The notes under the pieces are model-generated. The model searched no databases, was not told where the DNA came from, and worked only from the letters and a program-made list of their open reading frames with translations. Shown here in pieces: positions 21,894 through 32,235 of a stretch of DNA of 64,000 nt. Source of the DNA: Primulina eburnea (lineage: Eukaryota; Streptophyta; Magnoliopsida; Lamiales; Gesneriaceae); NCBI RefSeq assembly GCF_022965805.1, contig NC_133115.1, positions 29,317,321 through 29,381,320 on the forward strand. The letters run 5' to 3'. The position numbers and the translations under genes were made by a program. Within the stretch, counting starts at the first letter, position 1; each line of letters begins with the position of its first letter.

Positions 21894-24800
21894 TTATTGT
21901 ACGCACATGCTGAGAGACTTCCGAAGATTGGAAAATCTCTCAAAATCCAAAGGTTTCGTGAATATATCGGCTAGCTGATTTTCAGTTCTAACAAACTCTA
22001 GTCGAATTATTCTTTTTTCAACCAAATCTCGAATGAAATGATGTCTTATATCTATGTGTTTTGTTTGAGAGTGTTGAACAGGGTTTTTAGAGATGTCAAT
22101 CGCACTTGAGTTGTCACAGTAAACTATCATCATGTCACTATGGAAGCCATAGTCCTCTATCATTTGATTCATCCAAGCAAGTTGTGAACTACAACTTGCT
22201 GCTGCGACATATTCGGATTCGGCTGTGGATAGTGACACGCAATTCTGTTTTTTACTGTACCATGACACTAGATTGTTTCCTAGATAAAAACATCCTCCCG
22301 AAGTACTCTTTCTATCATCTAGATCCCCTGCCCAGTCTGCATCAGAAAACCCCACTAAATTGGTGTTGGTTTCTCTAGTGTAGCACACACCGAACTCTAA
22401 TGTCCCAGCAATGTATCTCAGTATGCGTTTCACGGCTTTAAGATGGGATATTTTTGGATCAGATTGATACCTAGCACATAGACAAACACTGAACATGATG
22501 TCGGGTCGAGTGGCAGTTAAGTACAGAAGGCTACCAATAATGCTGCGGTACATGGTGTTGTCAACACCGTCTGCAACACTATCTTTTGACAGTTTCTCAT
22601 TTGACCCCATAGGAGTTCTCATGTGTTTGGAGCAATCATTCGAAAATTTTTTAACCAGATTTTTGGCATACTTGGATTGACATATAAAAATTCCATCATG
22701 TAATTGCTTAACCTGTAATCCAAGAAAAAAATTTAACTCCCCTACCATACTCATTTCAAACTGTGAAGACATATGATGTACAAATTTATCAACCAGATGT
22801 TGCGATGATGCACCAAATACAATGTCATCCACATAAATTTGACAAATCAGAATATCATGCTTGAGTTTTTGTGTAAAGAGAGTTTTGTCAACCTCACCTC
22901 GTTTGAAGCCCAAGTTAATCAAGTAGTCGGCCAACCTACCATACCATGCTCGAGGAGCTTGTTTCAATCCATAAAGGGCCTTTTTCAGTTTATAGACATG
23001 GTCCAAGTAGTGTGGATCTTCAAATCCTTTTGGTTGGCTAACATAGACTTCCTCATTTAAGATCTCATTCAAGAATGCGCTTTTAACATCCATTTGGTAC
23101 AATTTCATATGCATATGACAAGCAATGGTGAGTAACAGATGGACAGACTCAATACGGGCTACAGGTGCGAAGGTTTCATCAAAATCCACCCCCTCAACCT
23201 GTGTATACCCTTGAGCTACCAGTCGAGCGTTATTTCTAACAATGTTACCAGATTCATCGGTCTTATTTTTAAAAATCCATTTTGTTCCAATAACATTTGT
23301 ATTTGGGGGTCTCGGTACCAAATCCCACACATCGTTGCACACAAATTGCTCAAGTTCTTCGTGCATTGCATTTACCCAAAATTCATCTTTAAGTGCCTCA
23401 GTTATATTTTTGTGTTCAATTAATGACACAAAGCAGGAGTGACTAACCTGAGAGTATGTGGAGCTCATACATACCAGACCGATCATCTTTCGATAGTCCA
23501 CCTTATCCTTTTTCCTCGTTTGCACATCCTCATGTACTTCTCCAATAATTTGTGACAATGGGTGATTCTTTTGAATTTTACTGGGGATATCTTTCGCATG
23601 ATCCAATATCACATCATCCTCACCTTCTTCATTTTCCACTGATTCGGTAGGGTCCTGAGATGGTGTTGTGCTTGGTGTTGCTGGACTTGACTCAACACCA
23701 GTCTCAGCACCAGTATTAGTTTCCAGCAGTCCTTCAGTGTCATCTTCTTTTGATTTCCCTGTCAGATCAGCAAGATCATCAAATACCACATTGATTGACT
23801 TCATCGTTGTTCTAGTTCTCAAATTGTAGACACGATAGGCTTTACTATTCACAGAATATCCAAGGAAAAGACATTTATTGCTCTTGGAGTCAAATTTAGC
23901 AAGGTGATCTCGATCATTCAATACATAGCCAACACAACCAAAGATATGAAAGTATTTAAGGTTTGGTTTTCTTCCCATCAAAATTTCATAGGAGGTCATA
24001 GTAGATCCCCTTCGTAAAAAAACTCGGTTCGAAATATGGCATGCAGTATTCAAAGCCTCAGCCCAAAAGCGTTTTGACACACTTTTGGAGCTAAGCATAA
24101 CCCGAGCCATTTCTTGCAGGGTTCTATTTTTCCTTTCTGCTATTCCATTTTGTTGAGGAGTCTTAGGAGCAGAAAACTCATGTGTTATTCCCTTTTTGTC
24201 ACACAGGGATGAAAAGTGAGAATTCTCAAACTCCTTTCCATGATCAGTTCTAATTTTAACCACCCTTAAATCAAACAAGTTGGTTATTTTTGCATGCAGT
24301 TTTTTAAAAACATCGAAGGTCTCAGATTTTTCTCTAAGAAAGCTTACCCAAGTGAAGCGCGAAAAATCATCAACACAAACAAATGAGTACTTCTTACCGC
24401 CCATGCTTTCAACTCCGATTGGTCCCATTAGATCCATGTGTAGGATTTCAAGGCATCGTGTTGTCCCGAAATGTTGCAACACCGGGTGAGCAACACGTGT
24501 TTGTTTTCCCTTCTGACATGACCCACAGACATAAGTATTATCTGAACTTAAATTAGGCATACATCTTACAGCTTCATACTTACTCAGATTTTTCAGGGTC
24601 TTGAAGCTTACATGACCTAGTTTTTGGTGCCATAGGTCCAAGTTGCTTACCTTGGCACTACGGCACTCATCGCCTTCGCCCACGAGATAACAATTGTCAG
24701 CAGACCGGGTTCCTGTCATAACACAAACATTTGCATTATTAATGACTTCACACTTATCTTTATTGAATCTAACATGTAAATTATCATCACAGAGTTGACT

Positions 24801-25535
24801 TATGCTTATTAGGTTTGAGTTAAGTCCTTCAACATGGAGCACATTGTGGAGTATGGGAAGCCCGTCAACAATCAGAGTCCCTTTGCCAACAATTTTCCCT
24901 TTGGCACCTCCACCATATGTCACCCGACCACTTGCAACTTCAAGATAATCAATGAGGTGTTCTTTAGATCCCGTCATATGACGGGAACACCCACTATCAA
25001 AGTACCATGCTCCTGAAATGTTAGTTTTTAATGAGGTATAAATAACATTGCATAGAGTTACAGTTTTGAGTACCCAGATTTTCCTTGCAGGGGGTTTCTT
25101 GATTCCAGTATTGTACTTGGTGTTGGGAAACACCTTATGCAACACTTCATTTGAATGCCAATACAAGTAATCGTTTCTCAGTTTGTAGCAGAATGGTCTG
25201 ATGTGCCCAGGCTTATGACAGTAATGGCAGATAAAATTACACTTACGTTTATTGAGTTTTTCTGATGACGCACGCTTCTTAATTCGTGACGCCCTTGCTG
25301 ATGAGTGAGCTTTTGGGGATGAAGTGGATGAATCAACTGACTTCAGTTTTTGTTCAGCGCTTGGCTTTGGAGTGGGCACAGTTTTTGGAGGCATGTCTGT
25401 TGATAAGGAGTTAGTATAATCTTCTCCTTTCACAAATAATGTGGTCTTTGAGCGGGTGTTGGACGACTCTCCATGCTCATACGTGCTTTCAACATAGCCA
25501 AGACCAGACCTACTCCCCGATCCCATATTCAGCAT
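21894..25535 (-). CDS. pol: Copia pol polyprotein of element B
   Basis: 1,213 codons, open throughout. In order: a second zinc knuckle CHYCHKPGHIRPFC (residues 103-116), protease with DSG at 180-182, the HHCC pre-integrase domain (WHQKLGH .. CGSCQKGK), the integrase core with D368 in HMDLMGP, the D of IRTDHGKEF and the E of NGIAERKNRT, reverse transcriptase with YVDD at residue 901 (22824-22835), and RNase H ending ADIFTKPLDFERF. Every catalytic motif I looked for is present. It lies in the same frame as gag, 45 bases after gag's TAA. The ATG at 25535 is only the first Met after that stop, so the true protein is probably a Gag-Pol fusion made by readthrough, or the stop is a new mutation. Pol carries several DNA palindromes, two of them in variable linkers (GVDNT, PVLQHFGTT). 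Confidence 0.95.
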   Translation of the reverse strand: MLNMGSGSRSGLGYVESTYEHGESSNTRSKTTLFVKGEDYTNSLSTDMPPKTVPTPKPSAEQKLKSVDSSTSSPKAHSSARASRIKKRASSEKLNKRKCNFICHYCHKPGHIRPFCYKLRNDYLYWHSNEVLHKVFPNTKYNTGIKKPPARKIWVLKTVTLCNVIYTSLKTNISGAWYFDSGCSRHMTGSKEHLIDYLEVASGRVTYGGGAKGKIVGKGTLIVDGLPILHNVLHVEGLNSNLISISQLCDDNLHVRFNKDKCEVINNANVCVMTGTRSADNCYLVGEGDECRSAKVSNLDLWHQKLGHVSFKTLKNLSKYEAVRCMPNLSSDNTYVCGSCQKGKQTRVAHPVLQHFGTTRCLEILHMDLMGPIGVESMGGKKYSFVCVDDFSRFTWVSFLREKSETFDVFKKLHAKITNLFDLRVVKIRTDHGKEFENSHFSSLCDKKGITHEFSAPKTPQQNGIAERKNRTLQEMARVMLSSKSVSKRFWAEALNTACHISNRVFLRRGSTMTSYEILMGRKPNLKYFHIFGCVGYVLNDRDHLAKFDSKSNKCLFLGYSVNSKAYRVYNLRTRTTMKSINVVFDDLADLTGKSKEDDTEGLLETNTGAETGVESSPATPSTTPSQDPTESVENEEGEDDVILDHAKDIPSKIQKNHPLSQIIGEVHEDVQTRKKDKVDYRKMIGLVCMSSTYSQVSHSCFVSLIEHKNITEALKDEFWVNAMHEELEQFVCNDVWDLVPRPPNTNVIGTKWIFKNKTDESGNIVRNNARLVAQGYTQVEGVDFDETFAPVARIESVHLLLTIACHMHMKLYQMDVKSAFLNEILNEEVYVSQPKGFEDPHYLDHVYKLKKALYGLKQAPRAWYGRLADYLINLGFKRGEVDKTLFTQKLKHDILICQIYVDDIVFGASSQHLVDKFVHHMSSQFEMSMVGELNFFLGLQVKQLHDGIFICQSKYAKNLVKKFSNDCSKHMRTPMGSNEKLSKDSVADGVDNTMYRSIIGSLLYLTATRPDIMFSVCLCARYQSDPKISHLKAVKRILRYIAGTLEFGVCYTRETNTNLVGFSDADWAGDLDDRKSTSGGCFYLGNNLVSWYSKKQNCVSLSTAESEYVAAASCSSQLAWMNQMIEDYGFHSDMMIVYCDNSSAIDISKNPVQHSQTKHIDIRHHFIRDLVEKRIIRLEFVRTENQLADIFTKPLDFERFSNLRKSLSMCVQ

Positions 25536-25580
25536 TGTCTCAAGCTTTGAAGAGCTTGCATTGAACTTTGCAAGTGTTTT

Positions 25581-27014
25581 TTATGACTTTTCGAGCTCAT
25601 CTCTAACTTTACATAGTTCAACGTCCTTCCTACTCAGCAAAGTTTCAAGACGTGATAAGTTGATCTTCAGATCTGTATTCTCTTTTGTGAGTTTGGAATT
25701 TGTCTCATTTCGTTTAAGCCAGTCATCATAGAGTTCTCCGTACATCATCTGGACAGTTTCCACAGTTAGTTCTTCTTGATCAGCTTCCTTGATGTCTGTA
25801 CATCCTAAATTTCCCAGAGATTTGATATTAAGGCATAGTGATCTTGAAGTGGTGTTGCGACCCGGTGTTGCAACACAAATGGCAACACCGAGGGGATTAA
25901 CCTGCAATTTATACATATCATGATGAACAGCAGAAAAAGAGGTACAATCGTCTCCTTCCTTGGAACCATATTCCTCATCAGTGTCTTCGTCACTCAGTGT
26001 GGCTGTCATGATTTTATTCCTCCGAAGCCGATTGGCACACTCATTGGTGTAGTGGCCAAATCCGAAACATTCTCGGCATTGGACTGAGTCAAGTTTCTTT
26101 GTTTCCGGTCGACCTGGGGTTTCATTCCTTGATTTGAAATTTCCTTGAGTAGGAACCAAAGTTTTGTTTCTTTCAGTGGGGATGAATGAGGGTTTCAGTG
26201 TAGACACAGATTTCTTTTTGTCTCTCATCCGCTTCAAGTAGTCGCCAAATTTCTTGGTGATCAAGGATATTGTTTCTTCACCTAGATCAGACTCATTTGC
26301 CTCTTGAATTAGGTTGTTTACAGAATCATCGGTGGTTTGCAAGGCAATTTCCTTCCCTTTACTCCTTGTCTGTAGGTCTAAATTCATCTCAAATGTTCTG
26401 AGAGAGCTGATTAGTTCCTCCAGATTAAGCTTAGAAGTGTCCTTGGATTCGTCAATAGCACAGATTTTGATATTAAACCGCTCAGGAAGAGATCTCAGGA
26501 CCTTGCTAACCAGTCTTTCATTTGACATAGAATCACCGAGACTACTGGCCTCATTTGCTATCTCACGCAATCTCCGATCATATTCCATTATAGTCTCGTT
26601 TTCCTCCATCCTTAAACTTTCAAATTTAGAGGTCAACATCCTGAGTTTGGTTCTGCGAACACTCTCTGATCCTTCGCAGTGCTTTTGAAGAATATCCCAG
26701 GCTTCTTTGGCGGAAATACAGTTGGTGATGAGACTGAACATATTAATATCCACGGAGGTGAATATCGCATTTAGAGCCTTGGAGTTGAAGTTCGAGGTTA
26801 TAACTTCATCATTGGACCAGGAACTTTCAGGTTTGCTTCCACTGTCTCCATCACCATCAACTATCTTTGGCGGGGACCATCCATCCAAGACACGTTGCCA
26901 TGCCCTTTCTTCTATAGATTTGATGTATACTCTCATTTTGACTTTCCAGAGAGCATAGTTCGAACCATCTAGGACTGGTGGTCTAAAAACCGTGTTAGAC
27001 CCTAGTGAATCCAT
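25581..27014 (-). CDS. gag: Copia Gag of element B
   Basis: 477 codons from MDSLGSNTVFRPPVLDGSNY. The N-terminal GSNYALWKVKMRVYIKS and the following helical region are the plant copia Gag core. The CCHC zinc knuckle CRECFGFGHYTNEC is at about 313-326, and a heptad-rich C-terminus (LKRNETNSKLTKENTDLK) suggests a coiled coil. It ends at TAA (25581-25583), in frame with pol. In related elements the sequence after this point continues as KTLAKFNASSSKLETML, which is still readable here beyond the stop. The ATG lies about 65 bases downstream of the PBS. Confidence 0.92.
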   Translation of the reverse strand: MDSLGSNTVFRPPVLDGSNYALWKVKMRVYIKSIEERAWQRVLDGWSPPKIVDGDGDSGSKPESSWSNDEVITSNFNSKALNAIFTSVDINMFSLITNCISAKEAWDILQKHCEGSESVRRTKLRMLTSKFESLRMEENETIMEYDRRLREIANEASSLGDSMSNERLVSKVLRSLPERFNIKICAIDESKDTSKLNLEELISSLRTFEMNLDLQTRSKGKEIALQTTDDSVNNLIQEANESDLGEETISLITKKFGDYLKRMRDKKKSVSTLKPSFIPTERNKTLVPTQGNFKSRNETPGRPETKKLDSVQCRECFGFGHYTNECANRLRRNKIMTATLSDEDTDEEYGSKEGDDCTSFSAVHHDMYKLQVNPLGVAICVATPGRNTTSRSLCLNIKSLGNLGCTDIKEADQEELTVETVQMMYGELYDDWLKRNETNSKLTKENTDLKINLSRLETLLSRKDVELCKVRDELEKS

Positions 27015-27080
27015 TGAGCTGTTAGTGTATTTCCTGCAAATATCAATAAACCAGAATCAAACACTTAGTGTATCAAGTGA

Positions 27081-27094
27081 TGGCTCTGATACCA
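27081..27094 (-). other. Primer binding site, initiator tRNA-Met
   Basis: TGGTATCAGAGCCA on the - strand, two bases after the 5' LTR. This is the classic plant copia PBS complementary to the tRNA-iMet 3' end. Confidence 0.95.
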
Positions 27095-27096
27095 CT

Positions 27097-27845
27097 TGTT
27101 AGAATTATTGCGCATTAATTGTCAGGAAATAAATATTAAAAACTTGTATGTCAGAATTAAGTGTTGTAGTCAGTGTTGTCAACACGGCACACAACACAGC
27201 AGCGGAAATTGACTAATCAAAATTATAAACTGAGTAAAGTAACTAGAGACCAGGATTCAATTATGCACAAGTACTAATACTTGTGCGAAGCCTCAAGGCA
27301 ACAAATTCACTGGAAAATTATGTAAATCGTTTACACAAAAACAGATACTAGTGAAAACAACGAAACATAAATTCCTTGACACGCCAAGGGATTAGATGAC
27401 ATCAAATGAAAACTTTTAACCCAAAAACTAGACGCTACAACCGAACATATGCTGAATACACCAGAACGGAAGTATCATTCCAGTCTGAGCGATTTCTCCC
27501 TTGATCTGCAACTCTTTCCCAAAAAATCGTGACACGATTTCTTCAAGACGATTTTTGTATCTCCCTCACTCTTCTCACCTCCGTCACTTTTGATTGGTGA
27601 TGTTCGCATATTTATTTCTGCATCACGATCTTTCACGATTCTCTCTATCTACAATCCAGGAAACAAGTGTGTTTAAAAAGGAATCAAACTCTTTTCAAGA
27701 TATGGCCTATCCTATAGATATTTTCCCTGATGCTATAAATCATCCCATAAAATGAGTATCTATTTCTAAGGAAACAAATCATTTATGTTATCTAGAAATG
27801 CAAAAATAAAATCTCAATAAAATGTGGAATCAACAATTCCTTTCA
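27097..27845 (-). repeat. 5' LTR of element B
   Basis: 749 bp, nearly identical to 18063-18810. Differences are scattered substitutions plus one small indel near a poly-A/C run. Confidence 0.95.
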
Positions 27846-28915
27846 GATATGATTGATCATTAAAGATCTTTTTTTATTTGCTTAAATTAAATTAGAAAAT
27901 AATCCCATCATTAAAAATAGCTATTGCATGATAAAATCGTTAAAATAAAAAAAAATATGAGTTTCTATAACAAGAAATTTATGAATGATTAATTTTTATA
28001 AAAGGCGGGTTTTATATTGCCATTTATTTTTTATATATGGCATGATGATGTGTAACTAGTCAAGTTACTTGAACTACGTCTCACATTATTTTTTGTGTAA
28101 AATCTTTAAATAAAAAGCCATTTTCACGATTGTCTCTTGTTTTCACATTTGTTTGAATAAATTGTTTTTATTTTTTAAAAGAAAATAACAAGTATTGTTA
28201 TGCGATATAGATTTTATTGGTAACATGATCAAAAATTTAAGAGTAAATGGATTAAAATTTATTGATATTAGTAGATAAATGGTACATTTTTATTAAATGA
28301 ACAAAATGATGCGACAAATAAATAATGGCCCCAAATTGTGAACGGTCACATAAGAATTAAAAAATTAGCGAGGCTACTAATTCTTATTGATATTGGAAAT
28401 AAACAAAATTAGAGAATTATAAAAAATATATCTGCAATACATAATTTCCGTAGATTTTGATACTAACTGTGGGCAATGTAAAAAATAAATGGAATGAGAA
28501 ATTTTTGAACTTCTCTCCAGTACAAATATATATGTCTCGTATGGGAAGAGCATAACCACGATTATACAAAGAGCTTAAACATCTAACAACAATGTTGAGT
28601 TAAACGCATATAAATGAAAGTAATATTTGGATAACGACCTCCAAAAAATCTTTTGAGTTAAGTTATTGACGTTGCACAATTTAATCTGGTTAGCTAAATG
28701 AACCATAAAAAAAAAAAAAAAAAAAGATGTTCATATCATAATGGGTAAGTTTGTCTCTGCTTGGGACATGGAAAACAGAACATAAATTGTAAGAGTGATT
28801 TCGAAAATAATATGTGACAAAACCAGAAGTGAGACACATCTTTTCCTAGACTCATGAGTATAACAATCCGATTAATTGACACTCAAATATGTGCGGCCCC
28901 TGATGTCCATGTTAG

Positions 28916-29206
28916 ATATGGTTTTCTACATGCCCGAACGCAGCGGAAGTTTTAAAATTTTATTTTATTTTGAAAAACAAAATAATTATGCTTTGGATGC
29001 TCGTATGATTTAACAAAACATTCATGCATAGGATGTTTAGAAGATTATACCTTTGGTGAACGATTCACACGGCTCCCACTATTCCGGGGTTAGCGGAAGT
29101 AGCTCTTGATAAATTCCCTACGAACTTTCTTCAATAGACTCCTAGTTTGATCTTCATATCAAGTCCACGACTAGATAGTATGTTCCTCTTTCAAATTGCA
29201 CTCGAG
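28916..29206 (-). repeat. Probable copia LTR fragment, interrupted
   Basis: Starts TGTTAGATATGG..CGAACGCAGCGG, a style common at plant copia LTR ends. It continues across the solo LTR at 30802 to about 30960, where a TATA-like CCTATTTATAAT lies. Absent from the left arm except for its last about 165 bp (10432-10593). Confidence 0.45.
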
Positions 29207-29211
29207 AATAT

Positions 29212-30796
29212 TGTCACGTCCCGAGACCGTGGTTAGTCGGCACCGGCGTTATTCAACAATCACATAATTGCTAAACAACAAGCCTCGTAGTACAGTATAA
29301 ACCAAAACCAGTTTATATATCATAAAACCATAAAAATGGAATCGTCTTTACAATAGTAACTCTGAAAATCATAAAAATCTGCGGAAACGTTTATAACTTG
29401 AATTAAAAACTCACAAGAACCTATTCTTAATTAAAATCTTCATGTGTCCACTATCAGTACAAAAACTAGTGTCCGATTCTTCTTTCTCTATTACTTCTTC
29501 TGATTTATCTGGGGAGTGTAGAGTAAGGGGTGAGTATTTTGGGAAATACTCAGCAAGTGGAGGCCGTTCGATCACAATATAACAACATGCATAATTTCGA
29601 AAATCACATGACTTGCACTTGCATAACATCATTCATATCACATGTATAACATTTACCAGCACTGATATTCCTCTACTTTCTATGGTTTACTGATATCAGT
29701 CCCTAATTTTTACTCCTCTAAGAGGGCGAGGCCATATAGTGGTTACATCCCCCACCGCATAAGGGTACGTCATGGTTGGGATTCCCACCCATAACCAGTC
29801 GAATCCTCACAGTGCTCAAAATCGTATGACAATCAACACAAGAAATGAGTAGAAGAAAAATGTACTCGACCGTATTTTCAAAAACGAATAAGATAATATG
29901 CACAACGAGATTTAATATTTAGAACAAGTCCACTTACCTTAAACTGGACGTGAAGAACTCGGAAACCATAGAAGAATTATGCTTCGAAAAAGCAACAACG
30001 CCTCTATCGAAAAATCAACCATCTTTTAAAATTCACTGCGCCTTACTGCACCGTTGGATCGGACTTAAAATTTTACAGTAGGTTCATAAGTACGTTAAAT
30101 ATATTATGAACGGTGGAGATCGGGTTTGGAAGTTGTTTAGGTCTGTTCATACAGAAAAACCGTAGGTGTGCTGAATTCCCGCCTAAAATCTGAGCAGTTT
30201 TCTTTCAAAGGCTATAAACGAAAAACTAACCGTTGGATTTTGCTGAGATTTGGATATGTTATGCGAAACATATGGAAAAATATTCTGAACGGTGGAGATC
30301 GGATTCCAAGTCCCCGAGCGAGAGAAAAGAATTTTTTAACTTGGACAGAACTTTGATGACTCGTGCAGAATTTTGGAGAGAAATTTCGAAAATTTGGAGC
30401 AAAAACTCGAAAATTCATGTGTGAAATTTGAATGAGAGCTTCTCCTATTTATAGGGGTGAGGTGAAAATCTTACCATAATTCAATTGATACTATTTCCAA
30501 AATTTGGAGATGCTCCTTCCATAATTCGAGATAATCATTCCATATAATTTGATATGCTTCCTTATTGAGAAAATCTACCTTGTATGTAATATTTCCTTCC
30601 AAATTTTATTGATATCCAGCCTTATTTCGAAATTAATACATGATTTGTACTGAATTTTGAATTTCATGTATTTATTAGCTTGAAATTTCAATACCATGTA
30701 TTATTTAATATTTTCGAATTTATTATAACTCGAAAATAAATTCTTATACATGTCTATATTTAATTAATTACATGCCCAAAAATTTAGGTTCTCACA
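29212..30796 (-). mobile_element. Solo LTR, Ty3-like, with 5-bp duplication
   Basis: 1,585 bp, TGTCACGTCCCGAGACC to GGTTCTCACA as read on +, flanked by AATAT at 29207-29211 and 30797-30801. On the - strand CCCTATAAATAGGAG marks a promoter about 350 bases in. No internal retroelement genes remain, so it is a recombination product. The two 60-70 codon ORFs on opposite strands here are not evidence of genes. Confidence 0.85.
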
Positions 30797-30965
30797 AATA
30801 TGAAAGAGATTTATCGTTGGAGACTAAAAGCGAGATGCGGCTCAACCATGAAGAATCAAGGTGGCCGAAAAAAATTTCCTTTGGAGGTAGCGAAGTAGGG
30901 TTCTCGAAAAATAGGGTTGGGGAATGACGGCCAGGGTTTTGACTTGCACCCCCTATTTATAATTA

Positions 30966-31138
30966 GTGTGAGACGATCTCACAGATCATATTTTGTGGAA
31001 AAAATCTCTTATTTGGGTCATCCATGAAAAAATATTACTTTTTTTTGTTAAGAGTATTACTTTCTATTGTGAATATCGGTAGGATTTACCCGTCTCACAG
31101 ATAAATATTTGTGAGATCGTCTCACAAGAGACCTACTC
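30966..31138. mobile_element. 182-bp-family MITE copy
   Basis: Inverted partner of 10250-10430, with AGTGTGAGACGATCTCAC and GAGATCGTCTCACAAGAGAC ends. Confidence 0.8.
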
Positions 31139-31329
31139 TTTATCGAGATATATTAAAGGAAATAACATCCACTAACTTTTCTTATTTTATGTTTTAGTCC
31201 ACTAACTTGTCAATTCAACGAAAATAATTTAATTACATAAAAATTCACTGTGTCTCAATCATATTTGTATCATATTCTTTGAATTAATATTAAAAATAAA
31301 ATCCATTTTACATATAAATTTATAAAAAC

Positions 31330-31500
31330 ACAAAAACTCCTATAAGATTGTCTAACATGTCAATTTTATGAAACAAATATCCTACCTGATTCGACCTATT
31401 AAAAAATATTATTTTTTATGCTCAAAGTATTGTTTTTAGCTCTGGATATGGATCGTGTCAACTCGTCTCATGAATATAGATCAACGAAACCGTCTCATGC
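31330..31500. mobile_element. 182-bp-family MITE, degenerate copy
   Basis: Inverted partner of 9893-10068. Confidence 0.55.
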
Positions 31501-31635
31501 CTACCATTATAAAAAGCAAAGGAGTGATATTCATTGTTTTAAATAATTAAATATTATTAATTATATAGCCTATCAAATAAAATTCACATCATAATGTTAG
31601 TATAGTTATCTCTCTGGAATCAATTTCGAGAACAT

Positions 31636-31816
31636 AAAAACTTAAGTGAGACGGTCTCACATATCAATTTTATGAGACACGTATTCTATTTAAGTGAGCC
31701 ATGAATAAATATTATTTTTATGCCAAAAGTATTACTTTTTTATTGTAAATATGGGCAAGATTGACCCATCTCACGAATAAAGATCCGTGAGACCGTCTCA
31801 CAAAAGACCTACTCTT
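31636..31816. mobile_element. 182-bp-family MITE copy
   Basis: Inverted partner of 9578-9758, with the same flanking TTTCGAGAA duplication on both sides. The insertion therefore predates the segmental duplication. Confidence 0.85.
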
Positions 31817-31868
31817 TCGAGAAAAAAAGAACACACTTGTGGCAACAACTCTTCATTATATTTGAAGC

Positions 31869-32046
31869 AAAAACTTGTGTGAGACGGTCTCGTGAATCGT
31901 ATTTTGTGAGACGGATCTCTTATTCGGGTCATCTATGAAAAGTATTACTTTTTATGCTAAGAGTATTACTTTTTATTGTGAATATGGGTAGGATTGACCC
32001 GTCTCACAAATTAAGATCCGTGAGACGGTCTCACATGAGACCCACT
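31869..32046. mobile_element. 182-bp-family MITE copy at arm end
   Basis: Inverted partner of 9365-9526. Followed within 10 bases by another copy at 32053, so two MITEs abut at the junction of the inverted and direct repeats. Confidence 0.85.
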
Positions 32047-32052
32047 CAATTA

Positions 32053-32235
32053 GCCAAAAACTTGTGTGAGACGGTCTCACGGGTCGTATTTGTGAGACGG
32101 ATCTCTTATTTGGGTCATCCATGAAAAAGTATTACTTTTTATGCTAAGAGTATTAATTTTTATTGTCAATATCGGTAGGGTTGATCTGTCTCATAGATTA
32201 AGATCCGCGAGACGGTCTCGCATGAGACCCACTCA
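32053..32235. mobile_element. 182-bp-family MITE copy
   Basis: Direct partner of 15866-16048, differing at few positions. Confidence 0.85.

Larger units (their letters stand above)
18063..27845 (-). mobile_element. Near-complete Sirevirus-like Ty1/copia element B
   Basis: 9.8 kb on the - strand. LTRs lie at 18063-18810 and 27097-27845, with GATAT duplications at 18058-18062 and 27846-27850. In element order: 5' LTR, PBS, gag, pol, about 1 kb spacer, third ORF, PPT, 3' LTR. The LTRs differ at roughly seven or eight sites in 748, counted by eye, so insertion was recent. The left arm of the inverted duplication has the uninterrupted target, so B came after the duplication. One in-frame stop separates gag from pol; otherwise the frames are open. 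Confidence 0.95.
16150..32046. repeat. Right arm of inverted duplication, split by element B
   Basis: Inverted match to 9365-14110, interrupted by element B at 18063-27845. With B and one copy of its duplication removed, the arm is about 6.1 kb. It keeps about 1.4 kb (28728-30107) that the left arm has lost. About 2 kb of loop separates the arms. Confidence 0.85.

Noticed and set aside
9365..32046. Giant transposon with multi-kilobase terminal inverted repeats
   Set aside because: The arms contain independent TEs, end within or next to MITEs without a shared target duplication, and part of the block is also repeated directly. A segmental duplication explains more.
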